The position numbers and the translations under genes were made by a program. A stretch of DNA of 64,000 bases, from positions 43,434 through 107,433 of the forward strand of contig JAJYFF010000003.1 of NCBI GenBank assembly GCA_021785405.1. Reading direction: 5' to 3'. Positions 56,941-64,000 of this stretch are shown here, piece by piece; position 1 is the first letter of the stretch, and each line of letters opens with the position of its first letter. This stretch comes from Pseudomonadota bacterium (GTDB lineage: Bacteria; Pseudomonadota; Gammaproteobacteria; Steroidobacterales; Steroidobacteraceae). The notes below the pieces were generated by a model. The model did no database searches. It was not told the origin of the DNA and was given only the letters and a program-made list of their open reading frames with translations.

Positions 56941-58421
56941 CAGACTCTCCATTGGAACGCGGGACTCGCGAACAGCGTCGCGAGCGCCTGTTGGGGCGCT
57001 TCGGCGCGGCGGATCGCGGCCTGCGTCGGCGCATCGAATCGCGGTCCCAGCGTCGCGTGCGCGAGCATCGCGGGGTCGAGTCCGGCCCGTGGGACGCGCT
57101 GCGCGAGTCCTTCCGCGGCTTGGACGCGCTTCCACAGCGCGTCCGACCCGATCCAGTCGGTCGCCAGGTCGCTGAATCCAGCCGGCGAACGCGGCATGAA
57201 GGTCGGCTGGCCCAGCCGCGCCGCGAACCACTCGAACGGTTGGGGTCGGGACCCGAGCGCGATCGATCCCCCACGCAGCGCCGCGATCAGGAAGTCTTGC
57301 GGCGTGCGGAACTTGCGCGCGGCGGGCGCCCACGACGCCGGTGCCTCGATGAGCTGGGCATAGACCACGCCGAGATCGCCGTCGCTGTCCAGGTACGCCG
57401 CGGTCAAACGATCGACGAGCGCCCGCGGCGGCGCGTCGGCGACGAAGTGTCGCGCCAGTTCGAACGCCAGATGCCGCGCGGTCGCGCGACTCGCGGCCAG
57501 GTCGAGCAGTATCGCGCGCGCCTGGTCGAAGCCGGTGTCCGGGTACTGACGGCCGCGCACGCTGCGCATGCCCGGCTCGTGCGCGGCCGCGCGATAGAGG
57601 AACGGCCGGTCGACCCTGCCGCGCTCGAGCTGGGCCGGGAACGGGACGCTCCAGCCGGTCAACGCGCGCGCGAACTCGGTGACGTCGGCTTGCGTGTAGC
57701 CGGAGTCCGCGCCGAGCGTGTGCAGTTCCAGGATCTCGCGCGCAAGGTTCTCGTTGAGCCCGAGCCGTTGCGCCGGCCGATCGCCGCGCACGGCGCGCCG
57801 CGCCAGACGCCTGTCGACGCGCCGTGCAAGCGGCGAATCCGGTCCCACGGATTGCGCTTGGTCCAGGTAACGCAGCATGGCCGGGTGGGTTTCGACCGCG
57901 AGCAGCAGATCCGCGAATCGCCCCGCGAAGTGCGGACGGATCGCCTCGCGCTCGAGCGGTGCCGCGTACAAGCGCGCGGGCGCCTTGTCGACGGACACCG
58001 CGAAGTGGTTCGACCAGAAGCGCACCAAGCGCTCGGCGAACGGCGTCGTCGTCGTCGCCGCGATCTGCCACCGCGCGAGCGCCTCGCGCCGCAAGTCGTC
58101 GCCGAACGCTTGTCGGAACAAGCGGGCGAGCGGATTGCGCGCCGCGGCGGCCGAACCGGACGCTGCGGACGCCGCGCCGGTGCCGGTCGCGGTGGCCAGG
58201 CGGCGCAAGCGGCGACGCTCGCGGTTCAGCTCGGCCTCTCGGCGCAGGTACTCGAGGCTGCTCGGCAACCCGGCGAACGCCGCCGCGCCGTCCGGCGGGC
58301 GCCGGAGCTGCGCGAGCAACCAGGCCGCCGGGTCCTCGATGCCCGCGATCTCGTCGGGCCGGGCGCCGAGCCCGAACCGGTTCGCGGCACTCGCGGCCGC
58401 ACGCACTGCTTCCACGACCAT
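56940..58421 (-). CDS. DUF1800 protein
   Basis: This 493-residue helical protein has the family marks AANRFGLGARPDE, RLVRFWSNHFAVSV, LNENLAREILELHTLG and TEFARALTGWSVP. It is always a neighbour of DUF1501 in this kind of operon, and the function is unknown. No hydrophobic signal is seen at the N-terminus, in contrast to its partner. The start is at MVVEAVRAA, as the frame before it lies across the divergent promoter region. Confidence 0.9.
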   Translation of the reverse strand: MVVEAVRAAASAANRFGLGARPDEIAGIEDPAAWLLAQLRRPPDGAAAFAGLPSSLEYLRREAELNRERRRLRRLATATGTGAASAASGSAAAARNPLARLFRQAFGDDLRREALARWQIAATTTTPFAERLVRFWSNHFAVSVDKAPARLYAAPLEREAIRPHFAGRFADLLLAVETHPAMLRYLDQAQSVGPDSPLARRVDRRLARRAVRGDRPAQRLGLNENLAREILELHTLGADSGYTQADVTEFARALTGWSVPFPAQLERGRVDRPFLYRAAAHEPGMRSVRGRQYPDTGFDQARAILLDLAASRATARHLAFELARHFVADAPPRALVDRLTAAYLDSDGDLGVVYAQLIEAPASWAPAARKFRTPQDFLIAALRGGSIALGSRPQPFEWFAARLGQPTFMPRSPAGFSDLATDWIGSDALWKRVQAAEGLAQRVPRAGLDPAMLAHATLGPRFDAPTQAAIRRAEAPQQALATLFASPAFQWRV

Positions 58422-58478
58422 CGTCGCGCCTCCGCACCGTGTCCGTTTCCCGATCACAACGGGCGGGCGGAGCCCGGG

Positions 58479-58507
58479 TTGACCGCCGGGGCGCGGTTTT
58501 CTGCAAT
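58479..58507 (+). promoter_or_regulatory. possible promoter for the DsbA-like gene
   Basis: TTGACC (58479-58484) and TGCAAT (58502-58507) are 17 bases apart in the divergent gap, 55 bases before the ATG. The -10 is a weak match. Confidence 0.35.
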
Positions 58508-58561
58508 ACTGGCCACGTCTCGGCCGCGTGGCGCGGCCGAATCGAACGATGGAGCGCAGCG

Positions 58562-59257
58562 ATGGCGAGATACCTGACGAGCCGGCGACGAGATCCAAGG
58601 GCGACACGCGATGGGTCGGTCTGCGCCGGCCTCACCGGCGCGTGGGCAGCGGTCGTGGTGATCGCGGCGTTCGCGGTCACCGGCACCGCGTCCGCGCAAG
58701 CTATTCGGCCCGTGACCCGGTCGGCCGAGATCGCGATCACGCGCGACCCGGGTCCCGCGCGGATCGGCGCGCGCGACCCCGCGGTGACGATCGTCGAGTA
58801 TTTCGACTACAACTGCCCGTTCTGCCGGCGCATCACGCCGATGCTGCGCCAGGTGGTCGCGGCCGGCCCGCGGCTCGCGTTGATCTACAAGGACTGGCCG
58901 GTGCTCGGACCGGCATCGGTGTACGCTGCGCGCTGCGCGCTCGCGGCCGGATACCAGGGCAAGTACCTGCAGGCGCACGACGCGCTGCTCGACGGCCCGC
59001 GCCTCACGAGCGACGCCGAGGTCCAGCAGGTCCTGGGCCGCGCCGGGATCGACGTCCCGAGGATGCTGGGCGACTTGGCGCGACACGCGACCGCGATCAA
59101 CCGCGTCCTCAACCGCAACGACGACGAGGCGCGGGCGCTCGAATTGCAGGGCACGCCCGGCTTGTTGATCGGACGCACGCTCGTCCCGGGGGTCGTCGGG
59201 CGCACCGAGCTGCTGCGCTTGATCGCGGCCGCCCGCGCGGATCGCGGCAAGCGCTAG
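58562..59257 (+). CDS. exported DsbA-family thiol-disulfide protein
   Basis: This 231-residue protein has a long basic N-terminus and one hydrophobic export segment (AAVVVIAAFAVTGTASAQA). A thioredoxin/DsbA-like fold follows with C-P-F-C at 85-88 (VEYFDYNCPFCRR) and the cis-proline loop LQGTPGLLIG. The DFxCxxC pattern fits DsbA/DSBA-like (com1) oxidoreductases acting in the periplasm. The client is unknown. It converges on the SDR gene with a 4-base gap. Confidence 0.88.
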   Translation: MARYLTSRRRDPRATRDGSVCAGLTGAWAAVVVIAAFAVTGTASAQAIRPVTRSAEIAITRDPGPARIGARDPAVTIVEYFDYNCPFCRRITPMLRQVVAAGPRLALIYKDWPVLGPASVYAARCALAAGYQGKYLQAHDALLDGPRLTSDAEVQQVLGRAGIDVPRMLGDLARHATAINRVLNRNDDEARALELQGTPGLLIGRTLVPGVVGRTELLRLIAAARADRGKR

Positions 59258-59261
59258 GCGA

Positions 59262-59981
59262 TTAGATGTACTGCCCGGCGTCGACGCGCAGCACTTCCCC
59301 GGTGATCACCCGGGCCGCGTCGGACAGCAGGAACAGCACCGCGGCGGCGATGTCCTCCGGACCCGCGAGCGTCGGCAGCGCGGCTTCCGCGCGGGCACGA
59401 TCGGCGGCCTCCGGCGGCGCCGCGAGCGCCATGTCGGTGAGCACCATACCGGGCGCGACCGCGTTCACGGTGACACCCTTCCGGCCGAACTCCTTGGCCG
59501 CCGTCTTCGTGAGGCCGATCAACCCCGCCTTCGACGCCGCGTAGTTACCCTGCCCGAACTTGCCGCGCAGACCGTTGATCGACGTGATGTTCACGATCCG
59601 TCCGAAGCCTTGCGCCGCCATCCGCGGCGCGACCGCACGGATCATGTGGAATGCGCCGGTCAAGTTGACCGACAGCACCGCCGACCACTCCTCGTCGCTC
59701 ATCTTCGCGAGCGTGCGGTCACGGGTGATGCCCGCGTTGTTCACCAGCAGCGTCGGCACGCGCGGCAGGCCCGCGACCGCGGTCTCCACCGAGGCGGAGC
59801 GCGAGACGTCGACCGCGCTGAACGCGTGCGGCCCGCCCGTCGGCTCGCCGACGTCGAAGACGTGCACCGTCGCACCGGCGGCGGCGAGCGCGTCGGCGAT
59901 CGTCTTGCCGATGCCCCGCGACCCACCGGTCACGAGCGCGAGCTGGCCGCTGAAATCGCAATGGAATCGGGATTCGGTCAC
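59262..59981 (-). CDS. FabG/PhaB-like short-chain dehydrogenase
   Basis: This 239-residue SDR has the NAD(P) motif VTGGSRGIGK, NNAG (81-84), S134, Y147 and K151 (GQGNYAASKAGLIG) and a C-terminal EVLRVDAGQYI. This is close to 3-oxoacyl-ACP or acetoacetyl-CoA reductases. It starts at GTG. It follows the Rrf2 gene by 34 bases and may share its transcript. The exact substrate is unknown, though a place beside an aromatic-CoA reductase operon allows a beta-oxidation role. Confidence 0.85.
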   Translation of the reverse strand: MTESRFHCDFSGQLALVTGGSRGIGKTIADALAAAGATVHVFDVGEPTGGPHAFSAVDVSRSASVETAVAGLPRVPTLLVNNAGITRDRTLAKMSDEEWSAVLSVNLTGAFHMIRAVAPRMAAQGFGRIVNITSINGLRGKFGQGNYAASKAGLIGLTKTAAKEFGRKGVTVNAVAPGMVLTDMALAAPPEAADRARAEAALPTLAGPEDIAAAVLFLLSDAARVITGEVLRVDAGQYI

Positions 59982-60015
59982 GGTCGCTCCTGCGGGTTTG
60001 GCGGCGTCGCGGCGT

Positions 60016-60447
60016 TCAGCTCGCGAGCGCAGCCTGGACGGGCTGCCGGGTCGCCAGATCGCGCAAGGTGGCGATCGTGATCGAACCGAGCGTCGCCCTC
60101 ACGGTGTCGTCGATTTCGCGGAGCACCACGCCGAGGGCTGCCGCTTCCGCGGTATGCCGGCCGAGTTCCCCGGTCTCGGGGCCCCGCAGTCCGCGCGGCT
60201 CGAACAACTCGATGATGTCGAGCAGCGTCGTCCGGCGCGCGTTGCCGCTGAACTGGAATCCGCCGCCGGCACCGCGCACCGAGCGCACCAAGCCGGCGCG
60301 CCCGAGCACGTTCATCACCTTCGCGAGGTGGTTGGTCGATATCCCGTATTTCGCGCCGATGTCCGCGACCGTGATCTGCCGGTTCGGCTCGGCGACGAGT
60401 TCCAGGATCGAAAAGATCGCGAGTTGACTGGCAACCTGGAGTTTCAT
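60016..60447 (-). CDS. Rrf2-family regulator lacking cluster cysteines
   Basis: This 143-residue protein has the Rrf2 winged helix (QITVADIGAKYGISTNHLAKVMNVL, GAGGGFQFSG) and dimer helix. It has no cysteine at all, so it cannot hold the Fe-S cluster of NsrR/IscR-type members. It probably senses something else or needs no ligand. It starts 1 base after the GNAT gene. It may control the divergent molybdenum-hydroxylase operon. Confidence 0.88.
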   Translation of the reverse strand: MKLQVASQLAIFSILELVAEPNRQITVADIGAKYGISTNHLAKVMNVLGRAGLVRSVRGAGGGFQFSGNARRTTLLDIIELFEPRGLRGPETGELGRHTAEAAALGVVLREIDDTVRATLGSITIATLRDLATRQPVQAALAS

Positions 60448-60448
60448 G

Positions 60449-60979
60449 CTAGAGGTCCTTCTCCAATTGGATGTACGGCCCCGCCATCAACCCCTCGCCA
60501 CGGAAGAATTGCATCGGCAAGATCGCGTCGCGCGCCACCATCGTGCGCATCTTGTCCATCCCGGCCTTGCGGAACGCCTCGGCGATCGCCTGGAGCAAGG
60601 CTTCGCCGACGCCGCGCTCGCGCGCTTCCGGACGGACCGATAGCGCGTACACCCAGCCGCAGGGATCGGAACCGAATTCCCACGCACGAATCTCGCCGAT
60701 GATGAAGCCGAGCACGCGCTCGGGCTCCGCGGCCGGACAGGCGACCAGGAAGATGCCGGCGGGTGCGCCGCCGACGGACCGCTGCCGACGGTACAACTCC
60801 ATCCAGTGCTCGGGCTTCGGCAATCCGGTGACTTGCGCGTCGAGCGCGGACACCTCCGCGACGTCGCGCCGCTCCGCGGCGCGGATCGCGATCGCCGACT
60901 CGCCCCCCGTCGGCGCGTCGGCCGGCGCCGGAGCGCGTCCGGGCCGTTTCTTTCGATGGTCGGTCGTAACGTGCTTCAC
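60449..60979 (-). CDS. GNAT-family N-acetyltransferase
   Basis: This 176-residue protein has a basic N-terminal stretch then a GNAT domain. It has IRAAERRDVAEVSALDAQV, VLGFIIGEI, YALSVRPEARERGVGEALLQ with the acetyl-CoA loop RERGVG, and FFRGEGLMAGPYIQLEKDL. The start GTG at 60979 has AAGGAAGGG upstream. A longer start at 61069 has no support. The substrate is unknown. Confidence 0.8.
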   Translation of the reverse strand: MKHVTTDHRKKRPGRAPAPADAPTGGESAIAIRAAERRDVAEVSALDAQVTGLPKPEHWMELYRRQRSVGGAPAGIFLVACPAAEPERVLGFIIGEIRAWEFGSDPCGWVYALSVRPEARERGVGEALLQAIAEAFRKAGMDKMRTMVARDAILPMQFFRGEGLMAGPYIQLEKDL

Positions 60980-61073
60980 ATCAGGCCCTGCCCTTCCTTG
61001 ATCGCCGCCTCGAGCGCCGCCGGCGGCCGAAAGCGGTCCGCAAGCGAAACGAGTCCCGGTGGACGTCAAACAA

Positions 61074-61094
61074 GTATTCCGGTACTATAATACC
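61074..61094 (+). promoter_or_regulatory. -10 element and imperfect palindrome ahead of the molybdenum-hydroxylase operon
   Basis: A perfect TATAAT is at 61086-61091, inside nested inverted repeats: GTATT...AATAC (61074-61094) and GGTA...TACC. A repressor or activator bound here would cover the -10 element. No good -35 hexamer is seen, which fits activator dependence. The site lies between this operon and the Rrf2-GNAT genes. Confidence 0.55.
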
Positions 61095-61156
61095 CGAGAA
61101 GCGTGCGGGACGCCAATTTTCGCTGGACCGCACGCCGCTGGCTCGAGGTGCATCAT

Positions 61157-61648
61157 ATGTTCGACCCTGGCTCGATTCCAGGAAAACGCCTGCTGCGAAT
61201 TCGCCTGAATGGGCGATGGCGCGAGGACGCGGTCGCGGACGATCAACTGCTCGTCGACTACCTGCGCGAGACCGTCGGTTTGACCGGCACCAAGACGGGG
61301 TGCGACGGCGGCGAATGCGGGGCCTGCACCGTGCTGCTCGACGACGAACCGGTCCCCGCCTGTCTCACGCTCGCGGCCCGCTGCGAGGGTCGCTCGGTCG
61401 AGACGATCGAAGGGCTGACCGCCGGCGGGCGCTTGCATCGACTGCAGCAGGCTTTTCACGAGAAGCTCGGCGCCCAATGCGGCTTCTGCACGCCCGGCAT
61501 GATCATGGCGGCCGAAGGACTGCTGCGCAAGCAACCGGATCCGAGCGAGGCCGAGATCCGTGCGGCGCTCGCGGGCAATCTGTGCCGCTGCACCGGTTAC
61601 GTGAAGATCGTCGAGTCGGTGCGCGCCGCCGTGGCGGCCGATGCGTAG
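61157..61648 (+). CDS. (2Fe-2S) subunit of a molybdenum hydroxylase, HcrC-like
   Basis: This 163-residue small subunit carries both clusters. The plant-type site is C49, C54, C57 and C69 ([15 protein letters not shown]), and the second is C108, C111, C143 and C145 ([21 protein letters not shown]). A GAGGTG site lies 6 bases ahead of the ATG at 61157, so it is preferred over a GTG at 61103. The best fit is the gamma subunit of 4-hydroxybenzoyl-CoA reductase, but related xanthine-dehydrogenase-family small subunits look alike. Confidence 0.9.
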   Translation: MFDPGSIPGKRLLRIRLNGRWREDAVADDQLLVDYLRETVGLTGTKTGCDGGECGACTVLLDDEPVPACLTLAARCEGRSVETIEGLTAGGRLHRLQQAFHEKLGAQCGFCTPGMIMAAEGLLRKQPDPSEAEIRAALAGNLCRCTGYVKIVESVRAAVAADA

Positions 61649-61657
61649 GCGGCGCCG

Positions 61658-63979
61658 ATGACGACGCTCGCCGGCACCCGCAACGGCGTCCCGTTGATCG
61701 ATGGGATCGACAAGGTGAGCGGTCGCGCGCGCTACACCGCCGATCTCGATCATCGCGGCGCGTTCGTCGGGCGGCTCCTGCGCAGCCCCTACAGCCACGC
61801 GCAGATCACGCGCGTCGACGTGGAACGCGCGCGTCGGCTCCCCGGCGTCGTCGCGGTGCTCACCGGCGCGGACTGCCACGTACCCTACGGCGTGCTGCCG
61901 ATCGCAATGAACGAATACCCGCTCGCCCGCGACAAGGTCCGCTATCGCGGCGAGCCCGTCGCCGCGGTCGCCGCGGTCGACGCCGACACGGCCGCGCGCG
62001 CGCTCGCGTTGATCGAATTCGAGGCCCGCGAGCTGCCGGCGTACTACGAAGCGGACCAGGCGCGGGCGGCGGACGCGGTCCGGATCCACGACGACAAGCC
62101 CGGCAATCTCGAACGCGAGGTCCATCACACGTTCGGCGACGTCGCCGCCGGCTTCGCGAACGCCGATCTCGTGCGCGAAGAGGTCATCGACTGCGCGGAG
62201 GTCAATCACGCGCAGATCGAACCGCATGCGGCGCTGGCCGAATTCGACCCCTCCACCGGACGACTGACGATGCAGAGCGTCTCGCAGGTGACGTTCTACC
62301 TGCACATGATGCTCGCGCGCTGCCTGGAGATGGACGAGTCGCGGATCCGCGTGATCAAGCCGTTCGTCGGCGGTGGCTTCGGCGCCCGCGTCGAGGTCCT
62401 GAATTTCGAACTCGTGACCGCGATGCTCGCGCGGGCCGCCGGCGGCAAGGTCTCGATGGAGCTGTCGCGCGAGGAGACGTTCATCACGCACCGCGCGCGG
62501 CCGCAGACGCGGGTCCGCCTGAAGCTCGGCCTCGGCCGCGACGGCCGGCTGCGCGCCTGCGAGTGCGAGGTCGTGCAGCGCGGCGGCGCCTACGCCGGGT
62601 ACGGCGTGATCACGATCCTGTACGCCGGATCGCTGTTGCACGGGCTGTACGATCTGCCCGCGGTCAAGTACGACGGCTATCGCGTGTACGCGAACCTTCC
62701 GCCCTGCGGTGCGATGCGCGGCCACGGCAGCGTCGACACCCGTCACGCGTTCGAGGTGCTGCTCGATCGGATGGCCCGGGAGCTCGGACTCGATCCGTTC
62801 GAGGTGCGGCGCCGAAATCTGCTGCACGCGCCGACCCGAACCTTGAACGAACTCGCGATCAACAGCTACGGCCTCGCCGAATGCCTCGATCGGGTCGAGG
62901 CCGCGAGCGGATGGAAGACGCGCCACGGCCGGCTTCCGCGCGGCAAGGGCCTCGGCATGGCCTGCTCCCACTACGTGAGCGGCGCCGCGAAGCCGATCCA
63001 TTGGACCGGCGAGCCGCACGCGGTCGTGAACGTGAAGGTCGACTGGGACGGGTCGGTGACCGCGTTCACCGGCGCCGCCGACATCGGCCAGGGATCCTCG
63101 ACGATGGTCGCGATCGCGGTCGCGGAGACGCTCGGCCTGCCGATCGAGCAGGTGCGGGTGATCGCCGCCGACAGCGCGACCACGCCCAAGGACAACGGCG
63201 CGTACTCCTCGCGCATCACGTTCATGGTCGGCAACGCGGCGATCGACGCCGCGCGGCGTCTGCGGCACCTGTTGACCGAAGCCGCCGCGCGCCGTTTCGA
63301 GCGCGATCCGGCGGACATCGATTGCGCGGACGGTCGGTTCCGCTCGCGGAGCGCCGCCGGGCAGGAACTGTCGTTCGAGGAAGCGGTCAAGGCCGCGCTC
63401 GTCGACCAGGGCACGCTGACCGTGAAGGGCACCTTCACCTGTCCGCCGGAGGCGCAGGGCGGCAAGCATCGCGGCGGCGCGGTCGGCTCGACGATGGGCT
63501 TCAGCTACGCGGCCCAGGTCGTCGAGGTCAGCGTCGACGAGGACACCGGCCAGGTGTCGGTCGACAAGGTGTGGGTCGCGCTCGACTGCGGCTTCGCGAT
63601 CAACCCGCTCGCGGTGCGCGGCCAGATCGAAGGCGCGGTCTGGATGGGGATGGGCCAGGCGCTGATGGAGGAGACCCGCTACCTGAACGGGATGCCCGCG
63701 CACGCGAGCTTCCTGGAGTACCGCATGCCGACGAGCCTGGATTCGCCGCCGATCGACGCGCAGATCGTCGAGAGTATCGATCCGAACGGACCGTTCGGCG
63801 CGAAGGAAGCGAGCGAAGGCGCACTCGCCTCGTTCGCGCCGGCGCTCGTCGCCGCGATCGCGAACGCGGTCGGCGTCGATCTCGACGTGTTGCCGGCGAC
63901 CCCCGACCGGGTGCTCGACGCCGTGGTCGCCCGCCGTCGGCGGCAACGCCTCGACGCCCTGGCGAGTTACCGGCGATGA
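61658..63979 (+). CDS. molybdenum-cofactor subunit of 4-hydroxybenzoyl-CoA reductase-like enzyme, HcrA-like
   Basis: This 773-residue large subunit of the xanthine dehydrogenase family has GVPLIDGIDKVSGRARYTADL at the start, the moco-binding FVGGGFGARVE, CGAMRGHGS and GAADIGQGSSTM. The catalytic-glutamate region is FGAKEASEG. YGVLPIAMNEYPLARDKVRYRG closely resembles HcrA, which removes the phenolic hydroxyl of 4-hydroxybenzoyl-CoA in anaerobic aromatic degradation. Substrate choice cannot be proven by eye. It is coupled to the next gene by ATGA. Confidence 0.85.
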   Translation: MTTLAGTRNGVPLIDGIDKVSGRARYTADLDHRGAFVGRLLRSPYSHAQITRVDVERARRLPGVVAVLTGADCHVPYGVLPIAMNEYPLARDKVRYRGEPVAAVAAVDADTAARALALIEFEARELPAYYEADQARAADAVRIHDDKPGNLEREVHHTFGDVAAGFANADLVREEVIDCAEVNHAQIEPHAALAEFDPSTGRLTMQSVSQVTFYLHMMLARCLEMDESRIRVIKPFVGGGFGARVEVLNFELVTAMLARAAGGKVSMELSREETFITHRARPQTRVRLKLGLGRDGRLRACECEVVQRGGAYAGYGVITILYAGSLLHGLYDLPAVKYDGYRVYANLPPCGAMRGHGSVDTRHAFEVLLDRMARELGLDPFEVRRRNLLHAPTRTLNELAINSYGLAECLDRVEAASGWKTRHGRLPRGKGLGMACSHYVSGAAKPIHWTGEPHAVVNVKVDWDGSVTAFTGAADIGQGSSTMVAIAVAETLGLPIEQVRVIAADSATTPKDNGAYSSRITFMVGNAAIDAARRLRHLLTEAAARRFERDPADIDCADGRFRSRSAAGQELSFEEAVKAALVDQGTLTVKGTFTCPPEAQGGKHRGGAVGSTMGFSYAAQVVEVSVDEDTGQVSVDKVWVALDCGFAINPLAVRGQIEGAVWMGMGQALMEETRYLNGMPAHASFLEYRMPTSLDSPPIDAQIVESIDPNGPFGAKEASEGALASFAPALVAAIANAVGVDLDVLPATPDRVLDAVVARRRRQRLDALASYRR

Positions 63980-64000
63980 CCGCGCCGTTGCCGCTGCCGC
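63976..64000 (+). CDS. start of the next operon gene, probably the FAD subunit
   Basis: An ATG overlapping the large-subunit stop as ATGA opens a frame M-T-A-P-L-P-L-P that runs off the window. The missing partner of this enzyme class is the FAD-binding medium subunit (HcrB-like), so that is the likely product. Only 8 codons are visible. Confidence 0.45.

Noticed and set aside
55732-58740. 1002-codon frame suggesting a fused DUF1800-DUF1501 protein
   Set aside because: The upstream part of this frame is a low-complexity shadow. DUF1800 is coded in another frame with proper motifs, ending on a TGATG overlap.
1-64000. CRISPR arrays, insertion sequences, prophage or integron structures
   Set aside because: No direct-repeat arrays, transposase or integrase motifs, or terminal inverted repeats were found on reading both strands.

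Overview
The window is a gene-dense, very GC-rich stretch of a gammaproteobacterial chromosome. It has no gene-free interval above about 250 bases and shows no insertion sequences, phage genes, CRISPR arrays or rRNA operon. Gene neighbourhoods place it in Gammaproteobacteria, probably near Xanthomonadales/Nevskiales/Steroidobacterales. These are zapA-ssrS(6S RNA)-fau, yhdP-rng-maf-rlmH-rsfS-nadD-holA, divergent pmbA/darP, UPF0149-pepP-ubiH, and rplM-rpsI beside coq7 and a CRP/Vfr/Clp-type regulator. The lineage below class level is inference.

Layout. 0-13.2 kb, almost all minus strand: a GcvA-type LysR regulator, a bacterial SET-domain lysine methyltransferase, thyA, lgt and an RlmI-type rRNA methylase. 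A divergent SPATA20/YyaL protein follows, then an operon yciH - Nma111/Deg7-like double-protease HtrA - tsaC - type III PLP decarboxylase - HIT protein - internally truncated M28 peptidase. 13.3-20 kb: ispG-phhB, two UbiH-family hydroxylases, pepP, a UPF0149 protein, a ZapB-like coiled coil, zapA and 6S RNA. 20-25 kb: fau, an EVE-domain gene, a tiny lysine/alanine-only peptide gene, rpiA, kup, tRNA-Gln(CUG), rpsI and rplM. 25-35 kb: coq7, crp with an acidic tail, rpe, djlA, purC, yihY, pmbA, darP, purEK, an ExeA-like ATPase fused to an FHA domain, and a small membrane protein.

35-51 kb: a periplasmic S10 peptidase, a divergent NRAMP transporter, an MFS transporter, tldD, a nitrilase, yhdP, and the rng-maf-rlmH-rsfS-nadD-holA cluster. 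51-64 kb: hinT, a prolyl aminopeptidase with a histone-like basic N-terminus, two amino-acid permeases, a DUF1800/DUF1501 pair, a DsbA-like protein, a FabG-type SDR, an Rrf2 regulator without cluster cysteines and a GNAT acetyltransferase. The window ends in the first genes of a molybdenum hydroxylase operon resembling 4-hydroxybenzoyl-CoA reductase, which suggests aromatic degradation.

How the genes work together. Most are core: ubiquinone hydroxylation (UbiH, a UbiI-like paralogue, Coq7), purine synthesis (purC, purE, purK), folate/thymidylate (thyA, fau), isoprenoids (ispG), ribosome assembly and modification (rlmI, rlmH, rsfS, darP, rpsI, rplM), protease maturation (pmbA/tldD), division (zapA and partner) and pentose phosphates (rpiA, rpe). 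Adjacent genes on one strand very often overlap as ATGA, GTGA, TGATG or TAATG, implying translational coupling. Convergent pairs usually overlap or abut. The most unusual content is a SET methyltransferase in the same window as three lysine/alanine/arginine-rich histone-H1-like segments, the Nma111/Deg7-type protease, the ATPase-FHA fusion and the doubly deleted M28 peptidase. Product names are from reading sequences, not from database searches.
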